DNA from: Pseudopedobacter sp038243635
Lineage (GTDB): Bacteria > Bacteroidota > Bacteroidia > Sphingobacteriales > Sphingobacteriaceae
Length of the DNA stretch: 64,000 nucleotides
Direction: 5' to 3'
Assembly (NCBI GenBank): GCA_038243635.1
Contig: JBBSQW010000001.1
Span: 124,001 to 188,000 of the forward strand
Positions 25,252 through 33,438 of the stretch are shown here, in pieces. The notes under the pieces are model-generated. The model was not told the DNA's origin, did no database searches, and worked only from the letters and a program-made list of their open reading frames with translations. The first letter of the stretch is position 1. The number at the start of each line of letters is the position of its first letter. The translations under genes and the position numbers were made by a program.

Positions 25252-26445
25252 TTATTTTAAAACAGGTAATGCGTAGTATCTCGGTTTCACGTCATCTTCA
25301 AACTCCACATCCTGAAAATCTGTAACCACATTATAAAGTGTATCTCGCTCAATTGGTCTTCTGCCAACTGCTTTAATCAATTTAACTAAATCTTTAGTGC
25401 TCATTGCCGGGTGTTGCTCCTCTGCACCAGCCATACTATAAATTTTGGTAGTATCGTCTAAAGTTCCATCAATATCATCAACACCAAAACTCAAAGAAAG
25501 TTGTGCGGTATTCCGACTGATCATTGCCCAATAAGCTTTGATATGGTCAAAATTATCAAGGTAAATTCGTGATATCGCATAATTTCTCAAATCCTCTACT
25601 ACAGAAGATTCTGGTACATCAGACATTTGATTTCCTTTGTTTCTGAATTTAAGTGGAATAAAGGCCTGAAAACCGTGGGTTTTATCCTGCAGCTGTCTTA
25701 ACTGCTCTAAATGATCTATGCGGTGCGTAAAGTTTTCGATATGGCCGTAAAGCATGGTTGCATTAGAACGCATTTCTAACTTATGCCATTCCTCATGTAT
25801 CTGTAGCCATTGTTCAGCATTACATTTATCTTTAGCAATTTTATTTCTAATTTCCGGATCAAAAATTTCTGCACCTCCGCCAGGCATCGACTCTAAGCCT
25901 GCTTCTTTCATCAATTTCATTCCGGTAGCGTAATCGATTTTAGCTTTTTTAAAGATGTAGTGATATTCTACAGGTGTTAAAGCTTTAACATGTAATTCTG
26001 GACGATGCTTTTTGATTGCCGAGAACAATCCGGTATAAAACTCCAAATCGTATTGAGGCAAAACCCCTCCTACAATATGCGCTTCTGTTACGGGTTGATC
26101 GTCATAAGATTTTACAATGTTAAGCATCTCATCCATAGTATACTCCCAGCCATCACTTCGTTCTTTAATTGCGACGGAATACGAGCAAAATTTACAATCG
26201 TAAACACAAAGATTGGTGGGCTCTATATGAAAATTTCTATTAAAATAAGTTTTATCGCCATGGCGCTTTTCTCTAATGTAATTTGCCAATACACCAAGAT
26301 AAGAAAGCTCTCCTTTTTCGAACAAATAAACACCTTCGTCAAAAGTAATACGTTTTCCGTTTTTTACTTTTTGGGCAATGATTCTATGGTCGTCGCTTAA
26401 ATTTTTATCGGCTAATAAAGTCTCAATCTGATGGGTTGAATTCAT
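25252..26445 (-). CDS. mqnE: Aminofutalosine synthase MqnE
   Basis: Radical SAM enzyme that joins the MqnA product with S-adenosylmethionine to form 6-amino-6-deoxyfutalosine. The cluster cysteines are C80, C84 and C87 in TNLCVYDCKFCSYSV. Further family blocks are HIVGGVLPQYDLEFY, GLESMPGGGAEIF and a TMLYGHIENFTHR barrel segment. The length of 397 residues is normal. It is the first gene of a three-gene unit (mqnE, phosphatase, mqnA) with spacings of 3 and 6 bp, and a -7 box at 26463-26470 lies just upstream. It is divergent from a Cys/Met metabolism enzyme. Confidence 0.93.
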   Translation of the reverse strand: MNSTHQIETLLADKNLSDDHRIIAQKVKNGKRITFDEGVYLFEKGELSYLGVLANYIREKRHGDKTYFNRNFHIEPTNLCVYDCKFCSYSVAIKERSDGWEYTMDEMLNIVKSYDDQPVTEAHIVGGVLPQYDLEFYTGLFSAIKKHRPELHVKALTPVEYHYIFKKAKIDYATGMKLMKEAGLESMPGGGAEIFDPEIRNKIAKDKCNAEQWLQIHEEWHKLEMRSNATMLYGHIENFTHRIDHLEQLRQLQDKTHGFQAFIPLKFRNKGNQMSDVPESSVVEDLRNYAISRIYLDNFDHIKAYWAMISRNTAQLSLSFGVDDIDGTLDDTTKIYSMAGAEEQHPAMSTKDLVKLIKAVGRRPIERDTLYNVVTDFQDVEFEDDVKPRYYALPVLK

Positions 26446-26462
26446 ATATATTAGAATTTTGT

Positions 26463-26470
26463 CAAAAGTA
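26463..26470 (-). promoter_or_regulatory. -7 box of the mqnE operon
   Basis: Minus strand TACTTTTG (TAnnTTTG), 17 bp upstream of the mqnE ATG. The -33 element is not clear. Confidence 0.4.
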
Positions 26471-26474
26471 GCAA

Positions 26475-26495
26475 AAACCTCATTTAATTAGGTTT
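26475..26495. promoter_or_regulatory. Inverted repeat between mqnE and the PLP enzyme gene
   Basis: AAACCT and AGGTTT, separated by 9 bp, form a 21 bp dyad between two divergent start sites. It overlaps the place where -33 elements for both directions would lie, so it could be a repressor site. No known regulator motif is recognised. Confidence 0.3.
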
Positions 26496-26523
26496 AAATA
26501 ATGTAAAACAACCGTGAATGTAT

Positions 26524-26531
26524 TAAGTTTG
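26524..26531 (+). promoter_or_regulatory. -7 box of the Cys/Met PLP enzyme gene
   Basis: TAAGTTTG (TAnnTTTG) ends 17 bp before the ATG at 26549. Confidence 0.42.
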
Positions 26532-26548
26532 AACAAAAACATAAAAAA

Positions 26549-27661
26549 ATGAAAATTGAAACATTAGCCATCCACGCCGGAAATGAATCTGACAAAAGCA
26601 CCGGCGCTGTTGTACAACCTATAACCCTTTCGACCACGTTTTTACGAGGGCCGCAAGGTGATTACCCAGGTGGCTATATGTATTCTAGAGCAGAAAACCC
26701 TAACAGACAAGCGCTTGAATCGGTTTTAACGAAGTTAGAAAACGGCGTTGACGCTTGTGCTTTTGCATCTGGTAACGCAGCTGGTATGTCAGTTTTCCAA
26801 GCTTTAGAACCTGGCAGTCATATCATTTGTCCTGATGATATGTACCACGGCCTGCGCAACCAGTTAAAATTAATGTTTAAAGGTATTTTAACTTTTGATT
26901 TTATCGATTTTACAAATGTTGAATTAATTTTTAATACGATTAAACGTGAGACAAAGCTAATTTGGGCAGAAACGCCTTCGAACCCATTAATGAAACTTTG
27001 TGATATCGGAGCAATAGCTCATATCGCTCGGGAACATCAGATTACCTTTGTAATCGACAATACGTTTGCTTCTCCTATTTGTCAAAAACCTTTGGATTTA
27101 GGTGCTGATATTGTAATGCACTCTACCACAAAGTTTTTAAACGGACATAGTGATGTTTCTGGCGGAGCTTTAATTACTAAGGAAGACACTGATTTATGGA
27201 GAAAAATTAAAATTGTACAGGGTTATGGCGGTGCAATCCCCTCTCCTTTTGATTGTTATTTGGTAACTAGAGGTATTAAAACTTTACCTTACCGTATGCG
27301 TGGTCATGTTGAAAACGCTACGGCATTGGCTAATTATTTAGAAAACCACCCTGCTGTTGAAGCTGTTTTTTATCCTGGTCTAAAATCGCATCCACAACAT
27401 GAATTGGCAAAAAAACAAATGCTTTCTTATGGTGGAATGTTATCCTTCTTACTAAAAGACGGGGAAGAAAAAGCGCACAGCGTGGTTAATTCTTTAAAGA
27501 TATTTACGCAAGCCACTAGTTTAGGCGGTGTAGAGAGTTTAATTGAGCACCGTTACTCTGTTGAAGGTCCGGATACAAAAACGCCCAAAAACTTGTTGCG
27601 TGTTTCTGTTGGCTTAGAACATATTGATGATTTAATTGCCGATTTAGACGCGGTTCTTTAA
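26549..27661 (+). CDS. Trans-sulfuration family PLP enzyme (cystathionine gamma-synthase/lyase-like)
   Basis: A 370-residue PLP-dependent enzyme of sulfur amino-acid metabolism. It opens with TLAIHAGNESDKSTGAVVQP and carries the substrate/PLP loop YSRAENPNRQALE, the phosphate-contacting ASGNAAGMS, and the Schiff-base Lys195 in HSTTKFLNGHSDV. The C-terminal SLGGVESLIEHRYS is typical of the group. Cystathionine gamma-synthase, cystathionine beta- or gamma-lyase and methionine gamma-lyase share these features and cannot be separated by eye. A divergent mqn operon lies upstream, and a bidirectional terminator separates the gene from ppx. Confidence 0.9.
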   Translation: MKIETLAIHAGNESDKSTGAVVQPITLSTTFLRGPQGDYPGGYMYSRAENPNRQALESVLTKLENGVDACAFASGNAAGMSVFQALEPGSHIICPDDMYHGLRNQLKLMFKGILTFDFIDFTNVELIFNTIKRETKLIWAETPSNPLMKLCDIGAIAHIAREHQITFVIDNTFASPICQKPLDLGADIVMHSTTKFLNGHSDVSGGALITKEDTDLWRKIKIVQGYGGAIPSPFDCYLVTRGIKTLPYRMRGHVENATALANYLENHPAVEAVFYPGLKSHPQHELAKKQMLSYGGMLSFLLKDGEEKAHSVVNSLKIFTQATSLGGVESLIEHRYSVEGPDTKTPKNLLRVSVGLEHIDDLIADLDAVL

Positions 27662-27675
27662 ATCTTATTCCAATA

Positions 27676-27714
27676 AATAAACCAGTTGGATTGATAGAAT
27701 CCAACTGGTTTATT
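27676..27714. terminator. Bidirectional terminator between the PLP enzyme gene and ppx
   Basis: A perfect 17 bp stem (arms 27676-27692 and 27698-27714; core ACCAGTTGGATT) with a 5-base loop GATAG. It sits between convergent genes and serves both. The tails are A/T-rich rather than pure T. Confidence 0.85.
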
Positions 27715-27724
27715 TGTTAAGATG

Positions 27725-28606
27725 TTAATCCTTAAAATTCTTTTCAATCAAAAGGTTGATAATTCCATCCACCATGCCAACTTTAGGTACGTGAATCTGG
27801 TTAATCTTCGCCGTGTTCATTACCGTTAAAAAGATTTGACATGCAGGTATAATAACATCTGCTCTGTCTTGGTTTAACCCTAAAGTTAAAATACGTTCTT
27901 CTAGTGTGAAAGAGTTCAAATAATCAGCTTGTTCTTGCAATTGTTGAATACTCATTGGTTTACCTTCTTTTTCCCCAGCTAACCTAAAAAGCTTATTAAT
28001 ATTTCCGCCGGTACCAATTCCGATTAGATTCTTGTAATTTTTGGTTTCGGTATTAATCCACTGCCTTAAATCATCCCAAGTTTCTGTTTTATCTTGGCCA
28101 TCCAGAATTCGAATGGTTCCTAAATTAAAAGACTTAGAAGCTACAGGCTTGCCTTGATGAAAAATGGATAATTCGGTACTACCGCCGCCAACGTCTATAT
28201 AAAGGTAGTCTTTGTCATATTCAAAAGATTGATCAATATGGCTGGAGTAAATGATATTAGCTTCTTTTTGCCCTTCAACGATCTCCAGATTTATCCCAAC
28301 CTGCTCTTTAATAAGCTTGACCAACTCCGGACCATTTTCTGCCTCACGCAAAGCAGATGTTGCGCAAGCCATATAATCTTCCACATGATAAACATCCATC
28401 AGATTTTTAAAAGCGATCATGGTTTTAATTAACTCTTCCGATTTTTTTTCGGAGATCCGATGATCCACAAAGGCGTTGTCTCCTAACCTTAAAGGAACAC
28501 GAATTAACGTGGTTTTTTTAAAAGTTGTTTTTCCATTATCACTTAAGATGGATGCAATTAGTAGTCGGATGGCATTAGAACCAATGTCAATAGCTGCGTA
28601 TGTCAA
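27725..28606 (-). CDS. ppx: Exopolyphosphatase (Ppx/GppA family)
   Basis: A 293-residue phosphatase of the sugar kinase/Hsp70 fold that degrades polyphosphate or pppGpp. The N-terminal phosphate loop AAIDIGSNAIRLLI, ATSALREAEN, and the second glycine loop YIDVGGGSTELSIF are all present. It is a short form with only the two catalytic domains, unlike E. coli Ppx at about 510 residues. The start is TTG at 28604-28606, only 5 bp after the ppk1 stop, so translation is probably coupled. Pairing with ppk1 supports a polyphosphate role. Confidence 0.92.
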   Translation of the reverse strand: MTYAAIDIGSNAIRLLIASILSDNGKTTFKKTTLIRVPLRLGDNAFVDHRISEKKSEELIKTMIAFKNLMDVYHVEDYMACATSALREAENGPELVKLIKEQVGINLEIVEGQKEANIIYSSHIDQSFEYDKDYLYIDVGGGSTELSIFHQGKPVASKSFNLGTIRILDGQDKTETWDDLRQWINTETKNYKNLIGIGTGGNINKLFRLAGEKEGKPMSIQQLQEQADYLNSFTLEERILTLGLNQDRADVIIPACQIFLTVMNTAKINQIHVPKVGMVDGIINLLIEKNFKD

Positions 28607-28611
28607 ATTTG

Positions 28612-30663
28612 TTAAATTTTATTTTTTAAATAATTGTAGGTGTCAATTTGTGTACGGTAAGGTACTTTTACTCCTGTTTTGTGGTATTTATTATTATTTA
28701 GACTATTTATCTCTCTGGCTTTAGTGTTATCCATCAACTGGATTTCCATCATTTCCTTAATTTCTTGTTTAATTAAGGGGTCGTAAATGGGAAAGCCAAC
28801 TTCAATTCGGTGGTCAAGGTTTCGCGTCATCAAATCCGCGGAAAGCAAATAAACCTCTTCCTTATCATTGTTTCCGAAAATCCAGATGCGGGCATGCTCC
28901 AAAAATTTATCGATAATGGAAATTACCTCAATATTTTCACTAAATCCTTTCTGGTTTGGTATTAAGCAGCACATTCCTCTAACAATCAATCTAATTTTAA
29001 CACCTGCATTGCTGGCATCATATAGTTTTTTTATGGTTTGCTCATCTGCCAAAGAATTCATCTTTAAAATCATGTAAGCCGTCTTTTTCGACTTTGCATT
29101 TTTAATTTCCCGATCAATAAAAGCAAATAATTTTTTACGTGTTTCTGTAGGGGAAACAATCAGATGTGCATAATCTTTAGATATTTTCTTGTTTTCGATA
29201 TTGCGAAATAATTTACTAAGATCTTTTGTAATACCTGGATGTGCAGTAAATAAACTGTGATCACAGTAAAGCTTTGCTGTTTTTTCGTTGTAATTACCAG
29301 TTGCTAAATTTGCGTAATAGGTGTTTTTTCCTTTTTCTATACGCGTTACCATACATATCTTGGTATGCACTTTATAACCAGTAATGCCGTAATTTACATT
29401 TACACCTTCTTCTTCTAATTTACCAGTCCAATAAATATTGGCTTGTTCGTCAAATCTAGCTTTTAACTCAACTAAACAAACCACTTTTTTGCCGTTTCTT
29501 GCAGCATTAATCAAAGCGTTTATGATTCTCGAATTTTCTGCTAATCGGTAAAGCGTTATATGTATGGTAGTTACATGAGGATCTATTGCTGCTTCTCGTA
29601 AAAAATGGATGATATAGTCAAATGATTGGTATGGTAAGTTTACCAGATAATCTTTTTTCTTAATCAACTCCAACATTCCCTTATCTACGCTCAATTCTTT
29701 TACAGGGAGCGGAACAATGCTTTTATATCGTAAAACATCACTTCCTACACTTGGAAAAGCAATAAAATCTTTAAAATTGTGGTATTTGTTACCCGGAATT
29801 AAACTCTCTGAATGTAAATCGAGCTTTGTAACCACCAAATTTAGCAGTTCAATGGGCATACTGCTATCATACAGCAAGCGCATTGGTTTTCCTTTTTTTC
29901 TTTTCTGTAGGCTTTTAGAAAGCGCTTCGATAAAACGATCGCTTACGTTGGTGTCTAAATCTAATTCCGCATCACGCGTTACCTGTAACGAGTAAGCCTC
30001 TACCCTGTTGTAGTCGAAAACAAAAAATATTTCGTCTAAACAATAACGAATCACATCATCCAATAAAATGATAAACTTTAAGTCGTTAGTGTCTGGCAAT
30101 ATTAGAAACCGTTCTAAGCTAGCTGGAATTTCAATTAAAGCGTATTTGCATTTCTTCTTATGATCGTTATGACTAAGTTTTACCAAAAAATAAATTACTC
30201 TGTCGCGGAGTTCTGGAAAGGGTTTGTTATCATCAATAATAATAGGAACAATTGCAGGGAGAATTTTGTCGCGGAAATAGCTTTTAACAAAAGTACCTCT
30301 ACTAACATTAAGCTGCTGGTCGTTCAAAATAAAGATCTTGTTTTCTGCAAGCTCTTTAATGATTTTCTCATATAAGAGGTTAAATTTCTTTTCTTGCTTT
30401 ACAACGATATTTTTGATTTGGTTGAGGATTTTTTTAGGATTAAAACCTAACTCGTTTTTAGTTTTGCTCACCAAGGTTACTAACCGATTGAGTGTAGCCA
30501 CTCTTACGCGGTAAAATTCATCTAAGTTGGACGAGAAAATTGCGAGAAACTTAATCCGCTCAATTAAGGGAACAGATTTATCGGCAGCTTCTTGCAAAAC
30601 TCTAGCATTAAAATACAACCAACTGATTTCTCTGTTAAGTAAAGGCGGTTTTTCTTTATTCAT
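28612..30663 (-). CDS. ppk1: Polyphosphate kinase 1
   Basis: Reversibly transfers the terminal phosphate of ATP onto long-chain polyphosphate at the membrane. The 683-residue protein has the four-domain PPK1 layout: N-domain (NREISWLYFNARVLQEA), head domain, and two phospholipase-D-like catalytic domains. The autophosphorylated histidine is H433 in YKVHTKICMV, followed by NLATGNYNEKTAKLY. It begins a two-gene operon with ppx. Upstream lies a histone-like gene in the same direction but ended by a terminator (30668-30701), so ppk1 should have its own promoter within the terminator region; none was clear. Confidence 0.95.
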   Translation of the reverse strand: MNKEKPPLLNREISWLYFNARVLQEAADKSVPLIERIKFLAIFSSNLDEFYRVRVATLNRLVTLVSKTKNELGFNPKKILNQIKNIVVKQEKKFNLLYEKIIKELAENKIFILNDQQLNVSRGTFVKSYFRDKILPAIVPIIIDDNKPFPELRDRVIYFLVKLSHNDHKKKCKYALIEIPASLERFLILPDTNDLKFIILLDDVIRYCLDEIFFVFDYNRVEAYSLQVTRDAELDLDTNVSDRFIEALSKSLQKRKKGKPMRLLYDSSMPIELLNLVVTKLDLHSESLIPGNKYHNFKDFIAFPSVGSDVLRYKSIVPLPVKELSVDKGMLELIKKKDYLVNLPYQSFDYIIHFLREAAIDPHVTTIHITLYRLAENSRIINALINAARNGKKVVCLVELKARFDEQANIYWTGKLEEEGVNVNYGITGYKVHTKICMVTRIEKGKNTYYANLATGNYNEKTAKLYCDHSLFTAHPGITKDLSKLFRNIENKKISKDYAHLIVSPTETRKKLFAFIDREIKNAKSKKTAYMILKMNSLADEQTIKKLYDASNAGVKIRLIVRGMCCLIPNQKGFSENIEVISIIDKFLEHARIWIFGNNDKEEVYLLSADLMTRNLDHRIEVGFPIYDPLIKQEIKEMMEIQLMDNTKAREINSLNNNKYHKTGVKVPYRTQIDTYNYLKNKI

Positions 30664-30667
30664 CTAA

Positions 30668-30701
30668 ATAAAAAGAAGTTCCAGATGTTTTGATCCGGAA
30701 C
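30668..30701 (-). terminator. Terminator of the histone-like gene
   Basis: Minus strand: stem GTTCCGGAT with ATCTGGAAC (one mismatch), loop CAAAAC, then TTCTTTTTATTT. It ends a few bases before the ppk1 start. Confidence 0.75.
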
Positions 30702-30758
30702 GTCAAAAGTGCTAATAAGCGGGCAATTAGTTATTAACTTAATGTTAAGAATTACAAT

Positions 30759-31316
30759 TTACCCTCTCTTATATTTATTTCTTGGACCGGCCTCTAACGG
30801 CAAGTCTGTATTATGTGGCTTGGTATCAGATTTTGGTATTCTGTTAGCGGTTTGTCGTTTGTTCGGTGTTGGCGTTTCTGGATGCGAATTTTCTTCACTA
30901 GCTATTGGTGGTGATTTAGCATCAACTTTTTTTTTCGCATCTGGTTTTGCGCTATTGGCTTTTGCTGGAGCTTTCTTTTTTGCTGTAGTTGAAGCTGCTT
31001 TAGTCTCTGTTGATTTTTTTGCCTTAACCACAACTTTATCAGCTTTGGTCTCAACTTTCTTAGTGACTAATTTTTTAGCTTTCTTCACTTTAGCTACTTT
31101 TTCGTCGATGGTGCTTTTGGCTTCTTTTAGCGTACGGTTTAATCTTTTTGCCAAAATTTTACTGGTTTTTTTGATTTCGTCACCAATTTCTTCAGCGTCA
31201 TGCCCTAAGCTAAGCACAAAATCTTTTATTTTTTTTCTTAAACTAATTTCAAGTTTCTCGGTTGCTTTTTTACGCATCTTATCTGGTGTCTTTGTTTTCT
31301 GAGATTTGGTTGCCAT
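30759..31316 (-). CDS. Lys/Ala-rich histone H1-like protein
   Basis: A 185-residue, very basic, low-complexity protein. Residues 1-90 are helical with mixed charge (MRKKATEKLEISLRKKIKDF, DEIKKTSKILAKRLNRTLKE); residues 90-135 are tracts of Lys, Ala and Thr like the tail of eukaryotic H1 and bacterial Hc1/AlgP proteins; the tail is Pro/Asn/Lys-rich and ends RNKYKRG. It probably binds DNA or polyphosphate-rich nucleoid; that is inference from charge. It lies just upstream of ppk1-ppx but is terminated separately. The divergent yajQ promoter overlaps its start codon region. Confidence 0.75.
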   Translation of the reverse strand: MATKSQKTKTPDKMRKKATEKLEISLRKKIKDFVLSLGHDAEEIGDEIKKTSKILAKRLNRTLKEAKSTIDEKVAKVKKAKKLVTKKVETKADKVVVKAKKSTETKAASTTAKKKAPAKANSAKPDAKKKVDAKSPPIASEENSHPETPTPNKRQTANRIPKSDTKPHNTDLPLEAGPRNKYKRG

Positions 31317-31336
31317 GGTTTAATAATTTAAATTTG
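31305..31336 (+). promoter_or_regulatory. Promoter of yajQ
   Basis: TTTG at 31305-31308 and TAAATTTG at 31329-31336, spaced by 20 bp, match the Bacteroidota -33/-7 consensus exactly. The -33 element overlaps the first codons of the divergent histone-like gene. The expected leader is about 30 nt. Confidence 0.65.
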
Positions 31337-31374
31337 TGTTTATTTTTTTTAATATAACAAATAACATTCCAAAC

Positions 31375-31869
31375 ATGCCTTCATTTGATATCGTAAGTAA
31401 AATAGACTCTCAAACGCTAGATAACGCAATTAACAATGCCAAAAAAGAGATTTTGAATCGTTATGACTTTAATACTTCTAAAAGTACGGTTGAATTAGAT
31501 AAAAAAACAAACGTTTTAACTATCGTTACCGAAGATGATATGCGTTTGAAAGCAATTACAGATGCTATTATTTCGAGATTTGTAAAACAGAACTTAGATC
31601 CCAAAGCACTTGACTTTGAAAAACCTTTTATTTCTGTTACTGGCAACATGATTAAAAAAGATATTGTGGTGAAAGAGGGAATCGATAAAGAAGCTGCAAA
31701 AAAAGTAGTTAAAAAAATTAAAGATTCTGGTTTAAAGGTGCAAGCTTCGATTATGGACGATCAAGTAAGAGTGACTGGTAAAAAGCTCGACGATTTACAA
31801 GCAGTAATTGCTTTGTGTAGAACAGAAGATTTTGGGCAGCCTTTGCAGTATATTAATATGAGGAGCTAG
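31375..31869 (+). CDS. yajQ: YajQ family nucleotide-binding protein
   Basis: A 164-residue soluble protein of two ferredoxin-like domains; homologues bind cyclic di-GMP or nucleotides and affect gene expression. The start is placed at ATG 31375 because the universal family N-terminus MPSFDIVSKID begins there; an upstream in-frame GTG at 31336 would add 13 residues but lies inside the -7 box. Conserved regions include KEILNRYDFNTSKSTVELD, VREGIDKEAAKKVVKKIK-like segments and the ending EDFGQPLQYINMR. No cyclic di-GMP enzymes are nearby. Confidence 0.92.
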   Translation: MPSFDIVSKIDSQTLDNAINNAKKEILNRYDFNTSKSTVELDKKTNVLTIVTEDDMRLKAITDAIISRFVKQNLDPKALDFEKPFISVTGNMIKKDIVVKEGIDKEAAKKVVKKIKDSGLKVQASIMDDQVRVTGKKLDDLQAVIALCRTEDFGQPLQYINMRS

Positions 31870-32010
31870 TGGTTTAGCTCATTAGTCATTAGTGGATTTG
31901 CTAGATGGCTTTTAGTTCATTAGGCTTTTGTTTTAGGATTAATAGTGCATCGTGGAATAAGTCTCATCTTATACATCTATTAAATTATTCAAAATTCTAT
32001 CCTTCACTCA

Positions 32011-33243
32011 TTAATTGCTCACTTCTTTAAAACTCTCCACAATTAACTTCCTGTAAAATGCTATTCCGATAATTATCCCTGCAATACCTTGAATAAAAAG
32101 TGTATGCATTGTTCCGATGATGGGTTCAATATAGCCGACAAACAAACTGCCGACTGGTAACATGCCAAACAGTGCCATAGCTACAAAGCTTATCATTCTT
32201 CCTCTAAATGCTGGGTCGCTTTCACTTTGAATAATTGTAATTACAGTAGATGACTGCATGATGGCGCTGAAGCCACTAATTAGAATGAAAAATAACGAAA
32301 TATAAAGGTTGCTTGAATAAGCGAAACAAAGTAAACTCACTCCCAAAATAAAAGAGTTGATTAACAGAATTCTTCTGAAATTAGCTCCGTTAGTTAAAGA
32401 TGCCAAATAAAATGCACCCACAAAAGCGCCAATTCCTATTGCACTGTTTAACCACCCAAATATAGAAGCTCCGCCTTTAAAAATATCTTTAGCATAAACA
32501 GGTAATAATGTAACATAAGGTAGTACCAATAAACTGGATAAAGCAGCAATAACTAGCGGATATGCAATTTCTGGATGTTGAGAAAGATAATTCCATCCGT
32601 CTTTGAAATTAGTTTTTACGGCTGTTTCATTTTTTAACGCTTGGTTTTTATACTGAGGTAAGTGCATAGCCATAATTGCAGCTATAACGGCTATAAAACT
32701 TATAGAATTTGCTAAAAAGCAATAATCTGCACCAAATTTAGCTAATACAAAACCTGCCAAGGCTGGGCCAGCCAACCGGGCGAGATTATTTAAAGTAGAG
32801 TTTAATGCCACTGCATTAGATAAATCATCCCTATCATCAATAATATCGTTAATCATCGATTGTCTTACAGGGATATCGTAAGCGTTTACAACTCCCAAAA
32901 AAGCACTTAATAAAAGAATGAGCGTAATATTGTAATTGCCATAGAATGCTAAAACAGTTAACACAACCGCCTGTACGGCAGATAATACTTGCGTAATCAT
33001 CAACACTTTGTAACGGTTGTATTTATCTGCAATGATGCCTCCACGGATTGAAAAAAGGAAGGATGGAAATTGCTCCGCAAAAGTTGCTACACCCACCATA
33101 AACACGCTATCAGTAATGCTGTAAATCAACCAGATTACCGCGGTGCGTTGCATCCACATACCTACCCTAGATACGAGCTGACCTGTAAAGAATAAAGTGA
33201 AGTTACGGTTAGAAAATGACCTGAAAGCGCTCTTGATTTGCAT
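32011..33243 (-). CDS. MFS transporter, EntS/DUF894-like
   Basis: A 410-residue, twelve-helix permease of the major facilitator superfamily, in the group of enterobactin exporter EntS. Features are FFTGQLVSRVGMWMQRTAVIWLIY in helix 1 and the loop GGIIADKYNRYKVLMITQ between helices 2 and 3, equivalent to the MFS motif A. Drug or siderophore efflux is the usual role, but the substrate is unknown. A possible -7 box is at 33261-33268. The gene stands alone, about 140 bp past the convergent yajQ. Confidence 0.88.
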   Translation of the reverse strand: MQIKSAFRSFSNRNFTLFFTGQLVSRVGMWMQRTAVIWLIYSITDSVFMVGVATFAEQFPSFLFSIRGGIIADKYNRYKVLMITQVLSAVQAVVLTVLAFYGNYNITLILLLSAFLGVVNAYDIPVRQSMINDIIDDRDDLSNAVALNSTLNNLARLAGPALAGFVLAKFGADYCFLANSISFIAVIAAIMAMHLPQYKNQALKNETAVKTNFKDGWNYLSQHPEIAYPLVIAALSSLLVLPYVTLLPVYAKDIFKGGASIFGWLNSAIGIGAFVGAFYLASLTNGANFRRILLINSFILGVSLLCFAYSSNLYISLFFILISGFSAIMQSSTVITIIQSESDPAFRGRMISFVAMALFGMLPVGSLFVGYIEPIIGTMHTLFIQGIAGIIIGIAFYRKLIVESFKEVSN

Positions 33244-33260
33244 TCTATAGATTATAGCTA

Positions 33261-33268
33261 CAAATGTA
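33261..33268 (-). promoter_or_regulatory. Candidate -7 box of the MFS gene
   Basis: Minus strand TACATTTG (TAnnTTTG), 17 bp before the start codon; no clear -33. Confidence 0.35.
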
Positions 33269-33438
33269 AGGAGAATTAGGAATTAGGATTTGTATGAAGT
33301 GTAAAAAATTGGCTTTACCGTTTAAACTCGTTTTAGATATTGCTTACTTCCCAATTTGAGAGGAAATTTTAAGAACAAAAACTTCAAGTTAGCTCCAACA
33401 TTACGTTTTTTATGACTTATACTCGCAGATGTTATTCT

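Noticed and set aside
30709..31302. 197-codon hydrophobic ORF on the plus strand
   Set aside because: It is the complement of the Lys/Ala-rich gene; its Leu/Phe/Val/Ser repeats reflect Lys/Ala/Thr codons on the true strand.
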